Shown in pieces: positions 40,535 to 46,145 of a stretch of DNA of 46,145 bases; the stretch's first letter is position 1, and each line of letters opens with the position of its first letter. This stretch comes from Tenericutes bacterium HGW-Tenericutes-1 (GTDB taxonomy: Bacteria > Bacillota_I > Bacilli_A > Izemoplasmatales > Hujiaoplasmataceae). The DNA lies in the NCBI GenBank assembly GCA_002839155.1, contig PGXM01000015.1, positions 1 to 46,145 on the forward strand. The letters are read 5' to 3'. The notes beneath the pieces were generated by a model that had not been told where the DNA came from, searched no databases, and saw nothing but the letters and a program-made list of their open reading frames with translations. Made by a program: the position numbers and the translations under genes.

Positions 40535-42382
40535 ATGTCAACATTTCAAACAGTTGTACCAAATATTGAAGGAAATAGGAAATTAAGAACACCTCAAATT
40601 GAGGCATATCTTAATATTAAAGAATATTTCATCAATAATCCTCAGGGGGAAGCTTTAGTTGTTCTACCAACAGGGACTGGCAAGAGTGGTCTAATATCTA
40701 TAGCACCATATGGTATAGCAAAAAAAAGAGTTCTTATTATTACGCCTGGATTAGTAACTAAAAAGAGTGTCGTAAAGTCATTGCATCCACTTGAAGAAAA
40801 TTTTTGGATAAAGTATGATGTAATTTTTGATCCAGAAGATCAACCGGTTGTTGAAGAGTATCAACCAGATATGTTAGAATCAAGCTTGAAAAAATGTGAT
40901 TTTATAATAACAAATGTCCAAAAATTACAAAGCAAGAGTAAGAAATCATTAATTAATAGAGTTGACCCTGACTTTTTTGATATGGTTATAATTGATGAAG
41001 CACATCACTCTGTTGCTAATACATGGGTGAAAGCTCTAAAATATTTTAAGAAGGCAAAAAAATTGCATGTTACAGGTACACCGTACAGAGGAGATCAACA
41101 GGAACTGCCAGGTAAAGAAATTCATAATACCGCACTTTCAGAAGTAATGGCTCTTAAGTATGTCAAGTGGTTACGAAATCAACCAGTTAATAATCATGAA
41201 CTGTATTTTACGATACCTGGTAACGATCAAAGACTTAGTAAAGACGAAGTCTTAGAATTTAAGGACAAAGAATGGATTGAGAAATCTGTTGCCATGTCAA
41301 AAGAATGTTCGATGGATGTTATAAAAGAAAGTATTAGGTTACTTAAGGACTATAAAGCGTCATCACCAAAGGTGCAACATAAAATATTAGCTACTGCATG
41401 TAGTATCGCCCATGCAGAAGATATAAAAAAATGGTATGAATTAGCTGGCATGAGAGTTGAAATTGTTCACAGTGATATTAATAGTGATGAACTAGAAAAA
41501 AGATTCTTACGCATTGAAGACCATGAATGTGATGTTGTAGTATCAGTAAATATGCTAATGGAAGGATATGATCATAAGTATCTAACGGTATTGGCACTTT
41601 TTAGACCATATAGAAGCTTGAATGCATTTGCACAAGTAGTCGGTAGGGTACTTAGGGCAATACCTGATGATGAAATTACAGCATTTGAAATAGATAATAA
41701 TGCCGTCATCGTTTATCATGAAGAGACGGGGCTAACTGATATGTGGAACTTTTTCTCAGAAGAGGTAGAAAAAAGCAAGAAATATAAAATTAGGGAGTAT
41801 AGTGGATATGAATCAGACTATAAACATAGAGAAATAATATTTGCTGAAGTTGACATTGATGGGCATTATTCACTTGATCAAGGCTCTTATTTAAAAGAAT
41901 TAGATTTCAGTAGATTATTTGAAGAGGCTAGAGAAAGAGTCAAGGAAAAGTCGAATGCTAGGTATGAGGAATTGAAGAAAAGTAATCTTAGTAAAGATGA
42001 ACTTGAGGCGCTAAGAAACTTCAATGAGCGCAAAGTATTTGATGAAGAGAAAGATGAAATTGATGCGATAATGCTTGATAAGAGACCAGAAGCTGCTAGA
42101 AAAAGGTACAGAGATATGCATGTAAAAAGTGCTCAAGAGGGTGTAGATCAATTACTTGAAAAGAAAGGTATAGACCCTAAGGCCTCGACATTATATAATA
42201 AGTTTAAGGGTGTATTATATGGACTTTCAAAAGTAACTCCGAATGATGGTATACTTGTTAGGTATGTAAATGCGAGGGTAAGTAAAAGATATGGTAAAAT
42301 GGATAAGAGAGAACTGGGTAAGATGGGACTTTCTTTAAAATATATGCATACAATTTTAGTTGAATTGGAGGAGATGATTTAA
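40535..42382 (+). CDS. SF2 DEAH-box helicase
   Basis: The 615-residue protein has SF2 helicase motifs: LVVLPTGTGKSGLI with Lys50, MVIIDEAHHSV (Asp154-Glu-Ala-His157), LHVTGTPYRGD, a second RecA domain with VVVSVNMLMEGYDHKYL and FAQVVGRVLRA. The C-terminal third (after about residue 430) is helical and highly charged (RERVKEKSNARYEELKK) and is not recognised. No nuclease domain is visible. It overlaps the next gene by one base. With no phage replication genes nearby, a host-protective or exclusion role is possible but inferred. Confidence 0.85.
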   Translation: MSTFQTVVPNIEGNRKLRTPQIEAYLNIKEYFINNPQGEALVVLPTGTGKSGLISIAPYGIAKKRVLIITPGLVTKKSVVKSLHPLEENFWIKYDVIFDPEDQPVVEEYQPDMLESSLKKCDFIITNVQKLQSKSKKSLINRVDPDFFDMVIIDEAHHSVANTWVKALKYFKKAKKLHVTGTPYRGDQQELPGKEIHNTALSEVMALKYVKWLRNQPVNNHELYFTIPGNDQRLSKDEVLEFKDKEWIEKSVAMSKECSMDVIKESIRLLKDYKASSPKVQHKILATACSIAHAEDIKKWYELAGMRVEIVHSDINSDELEKRFLRIEDHECDVVVSVNMLMEGYDHKYLTVLALFRPYRSLNAFAQVVGRVLRAIPDDEITAFEIDNNAVIVYHEETGLTDMWNFFSEEVEKSKKYKIREYSGYESDYKHREIIFAEVDIDGHYSLDQGSYLKELDFSRLFEEARERVKEKSNARYEELKKSNLSKDELEALRNFNERKVFDEEKDEIDAIMLDKRPEAARKRYRDMHVKSAQEGVDQLLEKKGIDPKASTLYNKFKGVLYGLSKVTPNDGILVRYVNARVSKRYGKMDKRELGKMGLSLKYMHTILVELEEMI

Positions 42383-42807
42383 TGGATATAAGTAAAATGA
42401 TTTTGTCAAAAGTAAAAAGGCTTGCATGGATTGCTGATAATGATGGTGTATTACCATCGGGGTTAGTGGACAATGTTTTTCTTGATGCATATGAATCGAT
42501 GAGTATAAAAAAAGAGAACAATCAATTATTCGTGGAATTAGTGTTTGAAGAGCAAGTAGATGACGAGCGTATAACAACAAAAATGATATATACATACTCG
42601 CTAAATAAAAAACTTTTAAGAATTGAAGAAGTTGGAAATATGGGAAATATAATTGAGTGGGACAGAGATATAATAATCAATGAGTTAATTGAAGATATTA
42701 TGGATTATATTGAGGTTCACTATTCAAGAAATGAGCAAATTGATTTTTTCAATAGTTTACCGAAAGATATTTCTCAGCTGATAATAAAAAGATTTGAAGT
42801 AGCATAA
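42382..42807 (+). CDS. Small partner of the SF2 helicase
   Basis: The 141-residue acidic protein starts on the last base of the helicase stop codon, behind GGAGGAG, so the two are made together. It has a helical start (ISKMILSKVKRLAWIADNDGVLPSGLV), a beta middle (NNQLFVELVFEEQVDD) and a helical end. I recognise no family. The tight coupling suggests a complex. Confidence 0.6.
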   Translation: MDISKMILSKVKRLAWIADNDGVLPSGLVDNVFLDAYESMSIKKENNQLFVELVFEEQVDDERITTKMIYTYSLNKKLLRIEEVGNMGNIIEWDRDIIINELIEDIMDYIEVHYSRNEQIDFFNSLPKDISQLIIKRFEVA

Positions 42808-42946
42808 AAATATGTACGTTATTATTATAAACTAAAGTATCTAAAAAGCGACATATTACCAATTGGTTATTAATAATAGCCAAAGTATCGGTAACGATAA
42901 GTGTATATGTGTTGTACAACATGCTTATAATACGCAATAATTTTGT

Positions 42947-42993
42947 AAAGAACCTACTAACTTGGAGCAATCCTTGTTGATAGGTTCTTTTTT
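42947..42993 (+). terminator. Intrinsic terminator closing the helicase operon
   Basis: AAAGAACCTA (42947-42956) pairs with TAGGTTCTTT (42981-42990), followed by TTTATT. The interior CTTGGAGCAATCC matches the loop of the terminator at 40193. A palindrome TGTTGTACAACA lies just before it at 42910-42921. Confidence 0.8.
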
Positions 42994-43053
42994 ATTGCAT
43001 TTTAATATTACTATGATATACTTTTGTTATATTATAATAATTTAGGAGGGTAA

Positions 43054-44814
43054 ATGATGAAATATATCAAAAAGGTAACTGCAATAGTACTACTAATTTC
43101 CGTTTTATTATCACAGACAATAATAATCAACGCAGCATCTACACAGTATACAAACTATGCCGAGAAACTCGCTGAAATCAATGTGTTCCAGGGTACAGCT
43201 AATGGCTTTGAATTAGATCGAGAACCTACAAGGTTAGAGGGCATGGTTATGCTTATTAGACTTTTAGGAAAAGAGACTGATGCAAAGGCTTTAAGCAATC
43301 AAACATGTGTGTTTACAGATGTTCCTAGTTGGGGTGTTGGATATGCAAATTACGCCTATAATAATAAGTTAACTACAGGTATAGGTAATAATCTATTTGG
43401 TACAACAGACAACCTTAATGCTAAGGCATATATGACATTTCTTTTAAGGGCATTAGGATATGAAGATTCAAAAGGTGATTTTACATATAACGACTCTATA
43501 GAGTTTTCTAAATCTATTGGATTGATTGACAATGAGTTATATAACAAATTAAATACTACTACATTTTTAAGGGATCATATTGCTAAAAGTTCTTATGATA
43601 CATTACTGCATACAATTAAAGGTTCTAAACAGACATTGGCTGAAAAATTAATTACTGAAAATGCTATATCAGAAACAATAGCAAAGCAAATCGGTGTTTT
43701 CGGTGCATCAGATATTGGTGAGCTACAAGTACATTTTATCGATGTTGGACAGGCCCTTGCTATTCTAATAGAAGATGATTTTGGAAACCATATTTTATAT
43801 GATGCAGGAAATAATGGCGATGACGATACAGTTATTAATTATCTCAAGAGTCAGCAAGTAGATGATTTAGAATACATAATCGTCTCTCATACTGACGAAG
43901 ACCATTTAGGGGCTATGGATTCTGTTCTAGAAGCATTTGAAGTAGAAAATGCAATAATGACAAGTGGTACAGCTGAAACCGAATCGTATAAAGATGTTAT
44001 GACAGCTATAACAAGAGAAAGATTACAACCTATTTATGTTGATGTAAATGACAAATTCGAGCTAGGAGATATAGATTTTCAAGTATTAGGACCTATAAAT
44101 GATAAATATAGTGATCCTAACGAATATTCAATTGTAGTAATGTTTAAATTTGGGGATACATCATTTTTACTTACTGGAGATGCTGAAATTAAAAATGAAA
44201 CAGAAATGATAAATAATAATACTAACTTAAAAGCCGATGTATTGCAGATAGGACATCATGGTTCAGATTCTAGCACTTCATTAAGCTTCTTAAACGCAGT
44301 TAATCCAACACAAGCAATAATTAGTTGTGGCAAGGACAATAAATACGGACATCCAACTAATGCTACACTTCAAACTTTGGCTAGCAAAGAAGTTGAAATA
44401 TTTAGAACGGACCTTCATGGCACTATTATTGTAACAACTGATGGATATTTTATTAATTTTAATGTAGGTCCAATAGATACAAAAATAATAGAGGCAATTC
44501 CAGATAACACAACATTTACTAATACAGGTGTTATTATTAGCACATTAGATAAAGTAAATGAGTTAATTACCATCAAAAATATATCTACAACAGACGTAGA
44601 TGTTACAGGATGGAAGATAATTTCTATAACTGGAAATCAGACGTATACTTTTCCATCATACTTATTAAAGGGTGGAGCATCAGTCACCGTAGCTAGTGGT
44701 GATGCTGCTGGAATTCTAAAATGGGGGAAGAGTAACATTTGGAACAATTCACAATCGGATCCGGCAGAGTTGTATGATTCTACCGGAAAGCTGATTTATA
44801 AATTTAACGATTAA
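43054..44814 (+). CDS. Secreted SLH / metallo-beta-lactamase / lamin-tail protein
   Basis: The 586-residue protein has a signal peptide (IVLLISVLLSQTIIINAAS), SLH-like repeats to about residue 200 (LEGMVMLIRLLG, VGYANYAYNNKLTTGIG), then a ComEC-type metallo-beta-lactamase domain with QVHFIDVGQALAI, His279-Thr-Asp-Glu-Asp283-His284 and GHHGSDSS (His401-His402). A C-terminal lamin-tail-like domain follows (ISTLDKVNELITIKNISTTDVDVTGWKIISI). It should sit on the cell surface and hydrolyse an extracellular phosphodiester or similar substrate. It is phage cargo for the lysogen. AGGAGGG precedes the ATG. Confidence 0.8.
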   Translation: MMKYIKKVTAIVLLISVLLSQTIIINAASTQYTNYAEKLAEINVFQGTANGFELDREPTRLEGMVMLIRLLGKETDAKALSNQTCVFTDVPSWGVGYANYAYNNKLTTGIGNNLFGTTDNLNAKAYMTFLLRALGYEDSKGDFTYNDSIEFSKSIGLIDNELYNKLNTTTFLRDHIAKSSYDTLLHTIKGSKQTLAEKLITENAISETIAKQIGVFGASDIGELQVHFIDVGQALAILIEDDFGNHILYDAGNNGDDDTVINYLKSQQVDDLEYIIVSHTDEDHLGAMDSVLEAFEVENAIMTSGTAETESYKDVMTAITRERLQPIYVDVNDKFELGDIDFQVLGPINDKYSDPNEYSIVVMFKFGDTSFLLTGDAEIKNETEMINNNTNLKADVLQIGHHGSDSSTSLSFLNAVNPTQAIISCGKDNKYGHPTNATLQTLASKEVEIFRTDLHGTIIVTTDGYFINFNVGPIDTKIIEAIPDNTTFTNTGVIISTLDKVNELITIKNISTTDVDVTGWKIISITGNQTYTFPSYLLKGGASVTVASGDAAGILKWGKSNIWNNSQSDPAELYDSTGKLIYKFND

Positions 44815-44828
44815 ACAGGAGGAAAATT

Positions 44829-45572
44829 ATGAAAAAATTTGGGATATATATATGCATCTTATTAATAATGTTTTCTTTTGGTTCTTTTGCACATTCGGGA
44901 AGGACTGATGGTAATGGTGGACATAGAGATAATCAAAACAAATCAGGATTAGGATCATACCATTATCATCATGGTAATGGTCCACACTTACATCCAAATG
45001 GAGTTTGCCCATATTCGTTTGAAGTACCATCTGATAATACGCCTACAGAAAGTAATAATAATAATAGTACTAGTAGTAGCACGACAATTATAAAAACAAG
45101 TAAATCATCAAGTAGTGAAATTAGCGTAAGTATAGTTAATTTTGATGTTAAGATTAATGGCATTATAATCGATAATGAGCATAACAAGTATCCACTGATA
45201 ATCTACAAGGATATTACTTATTTTCCAATGACGTTTTCTGGAAGTAGATTTATGGGACTTGAAACATATTGGAATGATAATACAGGATTGAAAGTAATTA
45301 GCACAGGTACTACTGGAGCATATAATCCATATGACAATAATATTCATAATGACTTTACACAGAAATATAGTGCGAAAATCCCGTCATTTTCTATTACTGT
45401 AAATGAAAAAAAGATTGATAATTTGTCTGAAAGTTATCCGGTGTTATCATTTAGAGATGTCACATATTTTCCGCTTACATGGAATTATGTTATAAATGAA
45501 TTTAAATGGAACTATTCATGGTCAAAAAATGAAGGTCTTATCATAGGAAGTAATCCAAAATTTTTAGAATAA
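44829..45572 (+). CDS. Secreted YHYH-domain protein with stalk-like repeats
   Basis: The 247-residue protein has a signal peptide (FGIYICILLIMFSFGSFAHS), a YHYH motif region (SGRTDGNGGHRDNQNKSGLGSYHYHHG), a Ser/Asn/Thr linker, and two stalk-like beta units (NFDVKINGIIIDNEHNKYPLIIYKDITYFPM and SFSITVNEKKIDNLSESYPVLSFRDVTYFPL). The repeats resemble the copper-amine-oxidase N-like domain of the endolysin. It is 14 bases after the previous gene, behind CAGGAGG, so it is in the same operon. It is probably extracellular. Confidence 0.75.
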   Translation: MKKFGIYICILLIMFSFGSFAHSGRTDGNGGHRDNQNKSGLGSYHYHHGNGPHLHPNGVCPYSFEVPSDNTPTESNNNNSTSSSTTIIKTSKSSSSEISVSIVNFDVKINGIIIDNEHNKYPLIIYKDITYFPMTFSGSRFMGLETYWNDNTGLKVISTGTTGAYNPYDNNIHNDFTQKYSAKIPSFSITVNEKKIDNLSESYPVLSFRDVTYFPLTWNYVINEFKWNYSWSKNEGLIIGSNPKFLE

Positions 45573-45667
45573 TATGGATATATATAATAACCGATATAAT
45601 GTAGGAGCAGAAGATTAAGAGGTTATGGAAAACTTAACAATATGCTTATATTGCCCAGTAATAAAAG

Positions 45668-45700
45668 ACCCTACAATGTATTATTCATAGTAGGGTTTTT
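45668..45700. terminator. Bidirectional intrinsic terminator
   Basis: ACCCTAC (45668-45674) pairs with GTAGGGT (45690-45696). Ts follow on the plus strand and a shorter T run on the minus strand. It separates the rightward cargo operon from the leftward gene at 45705 and can stop both. Confidence 0.75.
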
Positions 45701-45704
45701 AAAA

Positions 45705-45968
45705 TTACATTTTAAATAGAATCCATTTACATGTATCAAGCTCATATTTGATTTCACAGAGCTTTGGCTTTTCATTTAGTCTTATTTCACATTCAAATTT
45801 CATCATCTTATTTCCTGCTAATTTTTCGAGATCCGCTTTTATTACTCTTAATATTTCATAGATTTGAGTGTCACCATTTTTGCCGAGTATCTTAAATTTC
45901 AAAGGCTGCATTATTCCAAGTTCATCAGTTTTGCAAATCATTTCAATTTTCTTACTTATTGTCTTCAA
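45705..45968 (-). CDS. Small LexA-boxed protein of unknown function
   Basis: The 87-residue protein starts at a TTG after GGAGGTG. It resembles short clostridial proteins often encoded near Y-family polymerases (pattern IxPLxFxI...YEILRVIKADLEKLAGN...FECEI, and a final KWILF). The similarity is by eye. The promoter holds a near-perfect LexA box, so it should be induced by DNA damage. It is inside the attP arm at 46116 and therefore belongs to the phage. Confidence 0.55.
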   Translation of the reverse strand: MKTISKKIEMICKTDELGIMQPLKFKILGKNGDTQIYEILRVIKADLEKLAGNKMMKFECEIRLNEKPKLCEIKYELDTCKWILFKM

Positions 45969-45989
45969 TTACATGCACCTCCTAAGTCA

Positions 45990-46018
45990 ATAGTAATACG
46001 AACGAACGTTTGTGTCAA
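45990..46018 (-). promoter_or_regulatory. SOS-controlled promoter with LexA box
   Basis: On the minus strand TTGACA (46013-46018) and TACTAT (45990-45995) are separated by 17 bases. The spacer contains CGAACGAACGTTTG at 45999-46012, close to the Gram-positive LexA consensus CGAACRNRYGTTYC. LexA bound here would block the promoter until DNA damage. Confidence 0.8.
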
Positions 46019-46115
46019 TCTAATTGTTGTTGGTTTAAAATAAAAATTAATACTATTATATTAGGAAGGAACGCAAATTTATTGGAATATTATGCATGAA
46101 TTATATGCTAATCAC

Positions 46116-46145
46116 TATTACGTATAACATCTTGGCACAGAAGAA
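46116..46145. other. Right prophage end: attP arm plus core GAAGAA
   Basis: TATTACGTATAACATCTTGG at 46116-46135 is the inverted counterpart of 13-32. Four bases (CACA) and the core GAAGAA (46140-46145) follow. With the left end it reforms an attP of about 56 bases. The DNA between 46019 and 46115 holds no gene or repeat that I can see. Confidence 0.8.

Noticed and set aside
43054-44814. Competence protein ComEC
   Set aside because: Only the metallo-beta-lactamase domain resembles ComEC. The membrane channel part is missing and SLH and lamin-tail domains are present.

Overview
The window is a complete, integrated temperate phage of about 46.1 kb from an AT-rich Firmicute, most likely a clostridial-type host (inferred from AT-rich codons, strong AGGAGG ribosome binding sites and small phage families typical of Clostridia). 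Both extreme ends carry the halves of a serine-integrase attP. Positions 13-32 and 46116-46135 are 20-base arms that match as inverted repeats at 17 of 20 positions, and each is followed outward by the shared core GAAGAA. The window therefore runs from core to core and shows almost no host DNA. The virion genes describe a myovirus with a lambda-like head (GpA-type terminase, portal, S14 protease, gpD-like decoration protein, E-family capsid) joined to a P2-like contractile tail.

Layout: (1) 41-4669, minus strand: large serine integrase, then an accessory operon (PH-domain protein, possible NdpA/YejK-like nucleoid protein, membrane protein). A leader peptide and overlapping intrinsic terminator precede the operon. 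(2) 5015-6861: membrane-anchored HEAGH metallopeptidase, CI-like repressor and a divergent Cro-like protein with a CTG start. The two promoters face away from each other and carry matching operators in their spacers. (3) 6954-9231: small early genes, a second XRE regulator, and a structured noncoding stretch with a tRNA-like minihelix. (4) 9268-10714: helically phased TGTATACC repeats, an actin-like ParM and a ParR-like protein, forming a type II partition-like module. (5) 10733-15174: replication initiator, DnaC-like loader, orphan C5 methyltransferase and small genes. (6) 15391-18710: a membrane-anchored Mrr-like protein, an ArpU-like late regulator, a catalytic-domain-only tyrosine recombinase, and a long structured noncoding region with a leftward 42-residue membrane peptide. 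(7) 18711-37774: packaging, head and tail genes, including a programmed -1 frameshift in the tail assembly chaperone. (8) 37851-39412: lysis genes. (9) 39582-45968: cargo, comprising a membrane-anchored unknown, an SF2 helicase with a small partner, a secreted SLH/metallo-beta-lactamase/lamin-tail protein, a YHYH protein, and a leftward gene behind a LexA box.

How it fits together: the serine integrase joins the two attP halves, and the repressor switch chooses between leftward lysogeny genes and rightward lytic genes. The early region supplies an initiator and loader for the host helicase, a partition or DNA-positioning system and a self-protecting methyltransferase. ArpU probably starts late transcription. 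The most novel candidates are the leader-peptide-controlled accessory operon, the tRNA-like and three-way-junction RNA, the ParMRC-like module in an integrating phage, the structured region with a small membrane peptide before the terminase, and the terminator-bounded helicase pair among the right-end cargo. No homology search was possible. Family assignments rest on recognised motifs and gene order, and functions of the accessory genes are inferences.
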